NCBI GenBank assembly: GCA_016735415.1 | Contig: JAERRP010000171.1 | Coordinates: 1 to 5,296 of the forward strand | Origin: Desulfobacterales bacterium | Lineage (GTDB): Bacteria; Desulfobacterota; Desulfobacteria; Desulfobacterales; UBA5852 | DNA: 5,296 nt | Reading direction: 5' to 3' | Shown here: one piece after another, positions 1-5,296 of the stretch | Numbering within the stretch: position 1 is the stretch's first letter | Layout: each line of letters opens with the position of its first letter | Made by a program: the position numbers and the translations under genes | Notes under the pieces: model-generated | Databases searched by the model: none | Seen by the model: only the letters and a program-made list of their open reading frames with translations | What the model was told of the DNA's origin: nothing

Positions 1-2392
1 CGCTGCCGGTGTCCGCGCCGAGGGCCAGTGTCGGGCCCATATCGGCCCCGGGATCGTGGAACAGGGGCCAGTCCCGCGCGCCCGGGTCGGATTCCCAGCA
101 GAACGGGCAGAACACGATCGGAAACTCAAGCCCTTTGCTCTTGTGGATCGTCAGAATCGTAAGGGCCCGGGCGTCGCTTTCCATTCGAAGCTGCTGTTCC
201 TCGACGCTGCCGGAAAGCATGGATTTCTGCAGACCCAGCCATTTGAGGGCCCCCTGCAGACCGGTGCGCTGCTGCGTGACGGCCTGGTGCAACAATTCTC
301 CCAGGTGAAGCAGGTTCGTCAGGCGGCGCTCCCCGTCAGTGAAGGCCAGCAGCCGACCGGCGATTTGGTTTTCGGACATCATCCGGCGGAAAAAAGGATA
401 AAAACCAATTTCCTGCCAGATGCTGTGGTAACGGTAAAACTGTTGCACCGTGTCTTCCCACCACCCCGGGGTCTGGTCCGTGAAAGCCAGCCGATCTCCC
501 GTGTAACCGAAAAAACGCGTCGCCAGGGCGGTTTTCAATTTGCGGCTGTCGCCCGGCTGTGCCACCGCCTGCAGGACCGCCTCGAAGGCGTCGGCTTCCC
601 GGGTATCGAACACATTGCCGACATGATGAATAACGGCCGGTATGCCGGCCTCCGTCATGCGCGCCTTGACGCGACGGGCCTGCCAATTGGTGCGTACCAG
701 AATGGCGATGTCATGCGGCAAGCATTCCCGCGGCCCCTCCGGGCCGTTCGACGGTGGCTGCAGGAGCCGGGACACTTCTCCGGCGACGGCATCCAGTATC
801 CGGTCGGTCGCCAGGGCTTTGGTGAGGCGTCGACCGGTGTTGGTCGCGGCGGGATCCCCATCCGGTATCCACCAGACGGTCAAAGGCGCTGTTTCAGGCT
901 GGCACCCGGTATCGGTGATTTTGCGACGGGCTGCAATGGCGGGATGAAAAGCGATTTCAGGAATCAGAAACGGCCGCGGGTGACTTTCGAAAAGGGTGTT
1001 GACGGCCTGAATCAAATCCGGGGTCGAGCGCCAGTTGTGAAGAAGCGTATAGCCTTGGCGGGTCTGGCGGGCCGCCTTCAGGTAGGAAAATATATCGGCG
1101 CCGCGGAAGCCGTAAATGGCCTGCTTGGGATCACCAATCATAAAAAGAAAATGATCCGCGGTGTCGAATAAGCGTTTAAAAATCTGATATTGAATCGTGT
1201 CGGTATCCTGGAACTCGTCCACAAGGGCGGCCTGGTAATGTTTGCGGACCGTCGCGGCCAGATCTCCGCCGCGTTTTTCATCCAGGGCTTCGCGCACGCG
1301 GATCAGCAGATCGTCGAAAAACATCATCGGTCGCTGTTGTTTCCGGCTTTCAAGCTTGCGGTCGGCATAGGGGAAAAAGCGATAGCGCAAGGCGGCCAGC
1401 CATTGGTCCAGGGCCACATTGAGCCTGGCCGCCTCGTCGTACATTTCCTGGCATTGATCAAAGAAGGGGTGAAGCGGCGGCGTTTGCCCCTTGCGCACGG
1501 AAGCCGCAATTTTATCCGCCGTGAAATAAATCAATGACGGGCAGGGCGGAAACAGGGAGGTCCTGGAGCGCAGGAAGTAACCCAGCGCCCGGCACCAGGC
1601 ACCCAGTTTCTGTTCCCGTTTGGTCATTCCGGACGGCGGGCCGGCCGCTGGTTTAAGGGAGCCGTAAATATTGCCTTTCAGACCTGGATTTTTAAGGAGG
1701 GTCGCAATCTCGGTCTGGACCCCGGGCCATTGACGGCGCAAAGTTTCACGATGGCGGCGATAGGGGTGAAAATCGATGGGAGGGAAATCCGGAAAGACCG
1801 GGATAACGTGAAGATCCGGCAGGCGATAGCGCTGGTAGAGGTGAGCCAGGGTTTCCGGACCGCGAAGCCGGTCGAGCGCATGGGCGGTGAGCTCCGGCGA
1901 TGCTTCAAAAAAAACTTCGCGCCAGTAGTCGTCGGCGATTTCCTGAAGCCAGGCGGATGGGTCGGCAACGAGTTCGACCTCGAAGGGGCTGCCGGTTTCG
2001 AACGCCATTTCGGTGAGCAGCCGCTGGCAGAAACCATGGATCGTGAAGATTGCGATGCGGTCGAATTCACGCAAAGCCGCTACAACGCGTTCGCGGATCC
2101 GGGCCGGTGATGCCACCCGTTCGACCAGTTCCCGCAGGGTGTCGTCCAGGGGACCTTCACCATCGATAAAACGCCGAACAGCGATCAGTTGGCGCCGCAG
2201 ACGGTCGCGCAGTTCCGCCGTGGCGGCCGTGGTAAAGGTAACAACCAGAATCCGGTCCGGTTCGATTTGATTTTCGAAAAGCAGGCGCAGGAAAATGGCC
2301 GTCAGGGCATAGGTTTTCCCAGTCCCGGCACCGGCCTCGATCAGGCAGGCCCCCTCGGTCAGTTGGTTACGAACAATATCGAAAGGTTCCAT
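1..2392 (-). CDS. recB: RecB, exodeoxyribonuclease V beta subunit (3' end outside window)
   Basis: This is the 3'-to-5' helicase and nuclease subunit of RecBCD, which processes double-strand DNA ends for recombination repair and degrades linear DNA. Reading the minus strand from the ATG at 2392 gives 797 uninterrupted codons to the window edge, with no stop or frameshift. Superfamily 1 motifs appear in order: Walker A EAGAGTGKT (residues 19-27), motif Ia VVTFTTAATAEL (50-61), FTIHGFCQRL (116-125), Walker B VDEFQDTD (391-398), motif III GDPKQAIYGFRGAD (420-433), motif IV NWRST (453-457) and motif V TIHKSKGLEFP (748-758). The GDPKQAIYGFRGADIF wording is typical of RecB rather than AddA or UvrD. 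Full-length RecB is about 1,150-1,200 residues, so motif VI and the C-terminal nuclease domain are missing only because the window ends. The 2392 ATG is the only usable start: the frame runs upstream without another start to the TAA of the preceding gene. Its ribosome-binding site is weak (GGTG four bases upstream), which fits translation within a longer transcript. RecC is not immediately upstream. Confidence 0.96.
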   Translation of the reverse strand, partial: MEPFDIVRNQLTEGACLIEAGAGTGKTYALTAIFLRLLFENQIEPDRILVVTFTTAATAELRDRLRRQLIAVRRFIDGEGPLDDTLRELVERVASPARIRERVVAALREFDRIAIFTIHGFCQRLLTEMAFETGSPFEVELVADPSAWLQEIADDYWREVFFEASPELTAHALDRLRGPETLAHLYQRYRLPDLHVIPVFPDFPPIDFHPYRRHRETLRRQWPGVQTEIATLLKNPGLKGNIYGSLKPAAGPPSGMTKREQKLGAWCRALGYFLRSRTSLFPPCPSLIYFTADKIAASVRKGQTPPLHPFFDQCQEMYDEAARLNVALDQWLAALRYRFFPYADRKLESRKQQRPMMFFDDLLIRVREALDEKRGGDLAATVRKHYQAALVDEFQDTDTIQYQIFKRLFDTADHFLFMIGDPKQAIYGFRGADIFSYLKAARQTRQGYTLLHNWRSTPDLIQAVNTLFESHPRPFLIPEIAFHPAIAARRKITDTGCQPETAPLTVWWIPDGDPAATNTGRRLTKALATDRILDAVAGEVSRLLQPPSNGPEGPRECLPHDIAILVRTNWQARRVKARMTEAGIPAVIHHVGNVFDTREADAFEAVLQAVAQPGDSRKLKTALATRFFGYTGDRLAFTDQTPGWWEDTVQQFYRYHSIWQEIGFYPFFRRMMSENQIAGRLLAFTDGERRLTNLLHLGELLHQAVTQQRTGLQGALKWLGLQKSMLSGSVEEQQLRMESDARALTILTIHKSKGLEFPIVFCPFCWESDPGARDWPLFHDPGADMGPTLALGADTGS

Positions 2393-2467
2393 TGAACACC
2401 GCGCTTGGAGATGGAAATCGCGGCCGTCACGGCGACAGCGCTTTGAAATCGCAACGGTTGCCCGCGG

Positions 2468-2725
2468 TTATGGCACCACGGTATCCGGCGGTAAATCCTG
2501 CCGCGGAACGATGTTGCAGGAACCACTGGCCGGGTCGAAAACGATGACCGCCCTGCCCTTCTCTATCTGCCGCCGGACCGCAGCCACTTTCTGCACCAGT
2601 GAAAAGGACGAATGGCCGTAATCGGTGCCTTCACGACCGACATAGGCTTCGAGCAGACCCTGCAAGGCCTCCCGGCTCAGTTCCTCAAACGGGACCAGAA
2701 TAATTTCGGGCATGCTCCCCCGCAT
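2468..2725 (-). CDS. yheU: UPF0270 (YheU-like) small protein
   Basis: This 85-residue protein belongs to the UPF0270 family, whose E. coli member is YheU (72 residues, function unknown). The match as I remember the family is strong. It opens with a hydrophobic strand and acidic turn, ILVPFEELS (residues 9-17), equivalent to LIPWQDLS in YheU. This is followed by the family hallmark REGTDYG (31-37), a basic helix QKVAAVRRQIEKG (45-57), a strand AVIVFDP (59-65) and a closing NIVPR (71-75). It is small, soluble and without a signal peptide. Two starts are possible, ATG 2725 and ATG 2713. The second gives 81 residues and sits closer to the family N-terminus, but its only purine-rich sequence (GGGGGAG) lies one base from the ATG, too near for a normal ribosome-binding site. 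Neither start is well supported. The gene lies 37 bp after the ligase gene and 75 bp before recB on the same strand, so co-transcription is plausible. No function can be given. Confidence 0.9.
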   Translation of the reverse strand: MRGSMPEIILVPFEELSREALQGLLEAYVGREGTDYGHSSFSLVQKVAAVRRQIEKGRAVIVFDPASGSCNIVPRQDLPPDTVVP

Positions 2726-2762
2726 CTACAACCGTAAGGTGCGCATCAATCCGGCCGCGGTG

Positions 2763-4070
2763 TTAGAGGATTGAATCCTGAATGCGGGTGTCAAAAACCC
2801 GCTGGCTTTTGCGTTCCGACCTTGGCAGGGATCCATAGGCAACGACTTCCACCTCCGGGGTGACCATGAGCTCCCGTTTGATTTTTTTGATCAATCGGGC
2901 CGGCAGGGCTTCCGCCACGGGCAGCTGCCCCCGCTGGTCTATTTCCACGACGATCCGCATGATCCCCCTTTCGGAGGCGTCCCGGCTGAGGTGAATCTGG
3001 TATTCCGACCCCAGCTCCGGAATCTCGGAGAGGATTTTGTCGATGTGGGAGGGGTAAATATTCACGGCGCGAAAGATGAACATGTCGTCCGTGCGGCCCA
3101 TGATGCGCGAGTGGCGGGGCATGATGCTGCCGCAGGTGCAGACCCCCGGTATGATGCGGGTGATATCGCGGGTGCGGTAGCGGATAAGGGGTACCGCCTC
3201 TTTTTTGAGGGTTGTCACCACCATTTCGCCCCATTCCCCTTCCGGCACCGGTTCGAGGGTTTCCGGATCCAGGATTTCAACGATGTAATAATCCCCCCAG
3301 TAATGAATGCAGTCGTGATGCGGGCATTCGATTCCGGTCCCGGGCCCGTAGAGTTCAGTCAATCCGGTGATGTCGAACAGTTCGGCCTGGCCGAAGAGCT
3401 CGGATATTTTCTGGCGCATGGAACGGGAGGAGCGCTCGGATCCGTAGATCACCTTGCGGATATTGACCCGCCCGGTAAGGCCCCGCCGGTGGATCTCTTC
3501 GGCCAGCAGAAGCCCCATGGAGGCGGTGCAGCACAATACGGTGGATTGCATATCGAGCATGAACTGGCACTGCAGGTCCACGTTGCCCGGCCCGGCCGGC
3601 AGGGCCATGGCACCAATTTTTTCGCAGGCGGCCTGGAATCCGACTCCGGCCGTCCAGACGCCGTAACCGACGGCAATCTGGACGCGATCCTCCGCTGTCA
3701 GGCCGGCCATTTCATAGCAGCGGGCGAAAAAATGGGTCCAGTCATCCACGTCTTTGCGGGTATAGCACAAGTTTTTGCGTTTACCGGTGGTGCCGCTGCT
3801 GGAATGGATGCGCACAATTTTCTCAAAGGGCACGCAGCGCAGCGGAAAGGGATACCCTTGCCTGAGGTCGTCGGCCGTGGTGATCGGTAGACGTTGCAGG
3901 TCATCCAGGCTCTTGATATCCGCCGGCCTGATCCCGATCGCATCGAATTTTTGGCGGTATTCAGGAGAACCGTTGTAAGCGTGCGCTGCGGTCCATTGAA
4001 GGCCTTCGACCTGATGGGTCTGCAGTTCTTCCAAAGTGCGAAAGGAGGGCATGAAGGTGGGGGATCTCAT
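2763..4070 (-). CDS. paaK: PaaK-family phenylacetate-CoA ligase (AMP-forming)
   Basis: This 435-residue protein has the usual length and layout of the PaaK branch of adenylate-forming enzymes. These activate an aryl acid with ATP and transfer it to coenzyme A. Motifs visible in order are the phosphate-binding loop SSSGTTGKRK (residues 90-99), TGLTELYGPG (235-244), RYRTRD (297-302), GRTDD (325-329) and the C-terminal hinge and lysine region GSLPRSERKSQRV (413-425), with K421 the likely adenylation lysine. Cysteines C249, C311 and C313 and a His/Cys group at 251-256 sit where many PaaK relatives have conserved metal-type ligands. No signal peptide or membrane segment is seen, so it is probably cytosolic. 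The start at 4070 is supported by AGGAG eight bases upstream. Homologues in anaerobes are often annotated as phenylacetate-CoA ligase or coenzyme F390 synthetase. Sequence alone does not fix the substrate, and no other phenylacetate pathway gene is in the window. It is the first gene of the leftward set and may be driven by the promoter candidate at 4107-4135. Confidence 0.93.
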   Translation of the reverse strand: MRSPTFMPSFRTLEELQTHQVEGLQWTAAHAYNGSPEYRQKFDAIGIRPADIKSLDDLQRLPITTADDLRQGYPFPLRCVPFEKIVRIHSSSGTTGKRKNLCYTRKDVDDWTHFFARCYEMAGLTAEDRVQIAVGYGVWTAGVGFQAACEKIGAMALPAGPGNVDLQCQFMLDMQSTVLCCTASMGLLLAEEIHRRGLTGRVNIRKVIYGSERSSRSMRQKISELFGQAELFDITGLTELYGPGTGIECPHHDCIHYWGDYYIVEILDPETLEPVPEGEWGEMVVTTLKKEAVPLIRYRTRDITRIIPGVCTCGSIMPRHSRIMGRTDDMFIFRAVNIYPSHIDKILSEIPELGSEYQIHLSRDASERGIMRIVVEIDQRGQLPVAEALPARLIKKIKRELMVTPEVEVVAYGSLPRSERKSQRVFDTRIQDSIL

Positions 4071-4078
4071 TGGTTTTT

Positions 4079-4083
4079 CTCCT
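4079..4083 (-). promoter_or_regulatory. Ribosome-binding site of the PaaK-family gene
   Basis: Minus-strand AGGAG lies eight bases before the ATG at 4070. It decides this start over the internal ATG six codons later. Confidence 0.75.
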
Positions 4084-4106
4084 GGCCGTTTTTTGATAAT
4101 TCGGTC

Positions 4107-4135
4107 AACCTACCAGCACGCCTGCGGCCTGTCAA
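4107..4135 (-). promoter_or_regulatory. Candidate sigma70-type promoter for the PaaK-family gene
   Basis: On the minus strand a perfect TTGACA (4135-4130) is followed after 17 bases by TAGGTT (4112-4107), which matches the -10 consensus at its first, second and last positions. Transcription would begin near 4100, giving a leader of about 30 nucleotides that includes the AGGAG site. The -35 box and spacing are good and the -10 box is weak, so this remains a candidate. Confidence 0.4.
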
Positions 4136-4150
4136 ACAATCGCTGAATCA

Positions 4151-4161
4151 CCTTGACAAGG
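4151..4161. repeat. 11-bp palindrome in the divergent intergenic region
   Basis: CCTTGACAAGG is a perfect inverted repeat (five base pairs around a central A), about 80-90 bp upstream of the ligase start. It could be an operator half-pair or chance; a five-pair palindrome is not rare in a region of this size. Confidence 0.3.
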
Positions 4162-4220
4162 CGGCCGGGGCGGCCTCGCCGGACGGTCGCAGTCGGTCAG
4201 GCCTTCAACAAGCGAACAAC

Positions 4221-4249
4221 TTGATTGTTTCCCCGCGACGGTCTAATGT
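4221..4249 (+). promoter_or_regulatory. Weak candidate promoter for the duplicated Cys-motif gene
   Basis: TTGATT (4221-4226) is followed after 17 bases by TAATGT (4244-4249). The better -10 match TCTAAT (4242-4247) would give only a 15-base spacer. Transcription would start near 4256 and leave a leader of roughly 80 nucleotides before the ATG at 4335. No stronger pair is visible on this strand in the 264 bp between the divergent genes. Confidence 0.25.
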
Positions 4250-4320
4250 TCATCCTTCCGGCCGCCCCGATGACAGTGTCGGCGGTCGAAATGTCATTGT
4301 GAAATGCCCCTACTCACTCC

Positions 4321-4326
4321 AAGGAG
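4321..4326 (+). promoter_or_regulatory. Ribosome-binding site of the duplicated Cys-motif gene
   Basis: AAGGAG lies eight bases before the ATG at 4335. The reading frame is open for over 400 bases further upstream, into DNA that codes for the ligase on the other strand, so this site is what fixes the true start. Confidence 0.8.
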
Positions 4327-4334
4327 TCTTGACC

Positions 4335-4769
4335 ATGAAAAAGGAATCGGACCAGGGCTATGCCGCCAAACATGATGCCTCCGTTGCGGTGGACGCCGAT
4401 CTTTCCCGGGCGCTTGAAAGTGCAATAAAGAATGGCGGCCTGCGCTGCCAAACCGCCCATGCGATCGCCCGCCGCCAAAACAAATCCCCGCTTGAAGCCG
4501 GAACGGCTGCTGACCTGCTGAATGTGCGCATCGTTCGCTGTCAACTCGGCCTCTTCGGTTATTTGCCGCGCAAACGGATCGTTAAACCCGCCGAGACCGT
4601 CGATCCGGCCCTGGCCGCTGAAATCAGGGCCGCCCTGGAAAACGGCCGCCTGCCATGTAAAACGGCCTGGGCGATCGCCGACCGTCGTCAACTGCCGCGC
4701 CTGGCCGTTGCCGAAACCTGCGAAGCGCTGAAAATCAAGATGTGCGACTGTCAGTTGGGGGCTTTCTAG
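4335..4769 (+). CDS. Small protein with two tandem Cys/CQLG helix-turn-helix-like modules, function unknown
   Basis: I do not recognise a named function for this 144-residue protein. It is an internal duplication: residues 23-74 and 93-144 align without gaps at an offset of exactly 70 residues, with about 19 of 52 positions identical. Each copy has an N-terminal helix ending in NG, a Leu-x-Cys (C38 and C108), a helix TAxAIAxR, a short turn, a second helix containing a Leu, and a basic strand leading to CQLGxF (C69 and C139). The two-helix centre resembles a DNA-binding helix-turn-helix, and the cysteine pair, 31 residues apart in both copies, could bind a metal or form disulfides. Both readings are inference. 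There is no signal peptide or membrane segment, and a basic linker (PRKRIVK, 78-84) joins the copies. I associate the CQLGLFGY wording with conserved hypothetical proteins of sulfate-reducing bacteria, from memory only. The gene runs divergently from the ligase gene and converges on the next gene. Confidence 0.85.
   Translation: MKKESDQGYAAKHDASVAVDADLSRALESAIKNGGLRCQTAHAIARRQNKSPLEAGTAADLLNVRIVRCQLGLFGYLPRKRIVKPAETVDPALAAEIRAALENGRLPCKTAWAIADRRQLPRLAVAETCEALKIKMCDCQLGAF
4404..4769 (+). repeat. Internal tandem duplication within the 144-residue protein
   Basis: The first module spans about 4401-4556 and the second 4611-4766, 210 bases apart. The likeness is clear at protein level (NG, LxC, TAxAIAxR, CQLGxF in both) but has decayed at DNA level, so this is an old duplication rather than a recent DNA repeat. 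Confidence 0.8.
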
Positions 4770-4908
4770 ATATCGTCGGGATGAGGTCTGGGGACCCGGC
4801 CGGAAAAAACAGAGATGACGCCGGTTTCCGGTTCGTGTTCTAGATGCGTCCAGGGGCGCGCGGGGGACCAGGCTGTCTCCGGCGGTAAGCCCAACCGGAC
4901 GCGCTGTT
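4770..4908. other. Convergent intergenic spacer without a clear terminator
   Basis: Two genes end facing this 139-bp spacer. It contains short inverted repeats, such as GCGTCC (4846-4851) with GGACGC (4897-4902) and TCCGG (4878-4882) with CCGGA (4895-4899). None forms a strong stem directly followed by a T-run in either direction. No coding potential is evident. Confidence 0.5.
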
Positions 4909-5247
4909 TTAATCCAGCGTATTGGCGACCCGAAAGGGCGTACAGCGCACCGCCAGACTGCCTTTGCGCACCCAGAGTCGCACCATGTTGAGCGATTCAT
5001 CCTCCAGGCTGCTGATGCTCGGCAAATCTTCGGCAAAGGTGATGTCTTCCAGGCCAAATTCGTAATAGAAGGTATTCTGGCTGAAAGGGTCGGCGATCAA
5101 GATGACCCTGTCCGGGTCATTGGGATGTTTGAAGGGCGATCCGGAGTAGGCAATATGGTTTTTGGTCAGCTGCCGGCGGTCGGCCGGTGGGTGATATTTC
5201 TGGACTTCGAATTTACCGGCCTTCTGGAGAAAAGACGTGATGCCCAT
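4909..5247 (-). CDS. Conserved-looking small soluble protein, function unknown
   Basis: This 112-residue protein has no function I can assign. The start at 5247 is chosen because GAGGAG lies six bases upstream of it. An in-frame ATG at 5265 would add six residues and place that site inside the gene. Visible landmarks are KYHPPADRRQLT (residues 17-28), YSGSPFKHPNDPDRV (34-48), a strand VILIADPF (48-55), an aromatic run TFYYEFGL (59-66), an acidic stretch LEDITFAEDLPSISSLEDE (66-84) and a final pair of strands MVRLWVRKGSLAVRCTPF (88-105). It carries one cysteine (C102), no signal peptide and no membrane helix, and probably folds as an alpha/beta or beta-rich cytosolic domain. I have a faint memory of similar proteins in sulfate reducers being auto-labelled inorganic pyrophosphatase. 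The family I signature DxDPxD is absent, so I would not use that name. It converges on the 144-residue gene. Confidence 0.8.
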   Translation of the reverse strand: MGITSFLQKAGKFEVQKYHPPADRRQLTKNHIAYSGSPFKHPNDPDRVILIADPFSQNTFYYEFGLEDITFAEDLPSISSLEDESLNMVRLWVRKGSLAVRCTPFRVANTLD

Positions 5248-5253
5248 GGGCGC

Positions 5254-5259
5254 CTCCTC
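5254..5259 (-). promoter_or_regulatory. Ribosome-binding site that decides the start at 5247
   Basis: Minus-strand GAGGAG stands six bases before the ATG at 5247. The upstream ATG at 5265 has no comparable purine-rich sequence. Confidence 0.7.
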
Positions 5260-5296
5260 GACCATTCGCTTGCAATGGCTCTTAATTCAATGCGCC

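Larger units (their letters stand above)
4071..4334. other. Divergent intergenic region
   Basis: These 264 bp separate the leftward ligase gene from the rightward 144-residue gene, so both must be started from here or by read-through. Besides the two promoter candidates and the 11-bp palindrome, it contains a GC hairpin (GGCCG, GGG loop, CGGCC at 4163-4175), GACA-G-TGTC (4272-4280) inside the larger inverted repeat ATGACA/TGTCAT (4270-4275 and 4292-4297), and an 8-bp inverted pair AAACAATC (4134-4141) and GATTGTTT (4223-4230). No gene or structured RNA is recognised. Confidence 0.6.

Noticed and set aside
56..1171. Plus-strand open frame of 371 codons
   Set aside because: It lies wholly antisense to recB, whose helicase motifs are unmistakable on the minus strand. 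The translation has no recognisable domain, so it is a by-product of GC-rich codon use.
1678..2270. Several open frames of 85-130 codons on both strands
   Set aside because: All fall inside recB in other frames, where the recB translation is continuous.
2414..2461. Direct repeat GAAATCGC (2414-2421, 2445-2452) and palindrome GCAACGGTTGC (2451-2461) between the UPF0270 gene and recB
   Set aside because: The elements are short, with a stem of at most four or five pairs and no T-run, and are compatible with chance in a 75-bp gap.
2991..3890. Plus-strand open frame of 299 codons
   Set aside because: It is antisense to the PaaK-family ligase, which has all its family motifs. No ribosome-binding site or domain supports the antisense frame.
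3894..4334. Possible longer N-terminus for the 144-residue protein (291 codons in all)
   Set aside because: The extension crosses the ligase gene on the other strand and the divergent promoter region. AAGGAG eight bases before the ATG at 4335 marks the real start.
4797..4809. GC palindrome CCGGCCGG next to a six-A run, as a terminator for the leftward gene
   Set aside because: On the minus strand the T-run comes before the palindrome, not after it. The sequence upstream of the T-run forms no useful stem, so the order is wrong for a terminator.
4314..5057. Minus-strand open frame of 247 codons
   Set aside because: It is antisense to the duplicated Cys-motif gene and overlaps the 112-residue gene in another frame, and it has no recognisable motif.
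5266..5296. Possible end of another minus-strand gene at the right edge
   Set aside because: Only 31 bases are available. Stop triplets occur in two frames but nothing shows that a gene ends here.

Overview
The window looks like ordinary chromosome of a moderately GC-rich Gram-negative bacterium. Desulfobacterota (a sulfate reducer or relative, formerly Deltaproteobacteria) is my best guess. The guess rests on the style of the PaaK-type ligase and on two small proteins at the right end that resemble conserved hypothetical proteins I associate with that phylum. It is an inference, not a search result. I see no rRNA, tRNA, CRISPR array, insertion sequence or phage gene.

Left and centre (1-4070, all minus strand): three co-directional genes, read from right to left. 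The first is a PaaK-family phenylacetate-CoA ligase (4070-2763). Next, 37 bp later, is a small UPF0270/YheU-family protein (2725-2468). After a further 75 bp comes recB, the beta subunit of exodeoxyribonuclease V (2392 to the left edge). The window holds the first 797 codons of recB, with helicase motifs I to V; the final helicase motif and the C-terminal nuclease domain lie outside. The short gaps allow a single transcript, but the three proteins have no obvious shared role.

Right part: a 264 bp divergent intergenic region (4071-4334) holds a plausible promoter for the ligase gene, a weaker candidate for the opposite gene, and some small palindromes. It is followed on the plus strand by a 144-residue protein (4335-4769) made of two tandem, gap-free copies of a ~52-residue module. 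Each copy looks like a helix-turn-helix and carries a Cys ... Cys-Gln-Leu-Gly signature. Facing it is a small, apparently soluble protein of unknown function (5247-4909, minus strand). The two genes converge on a 139 bp spacer with no convincing terminator.

The recB, YheU-family and PaaK-family assignments are solid. The two right-hand genes are real by ribosome-binding site and composition but have no assigned function. I found no clear new multi-gene system. The most interesting item is the internally duplicated Cys-motif protein.
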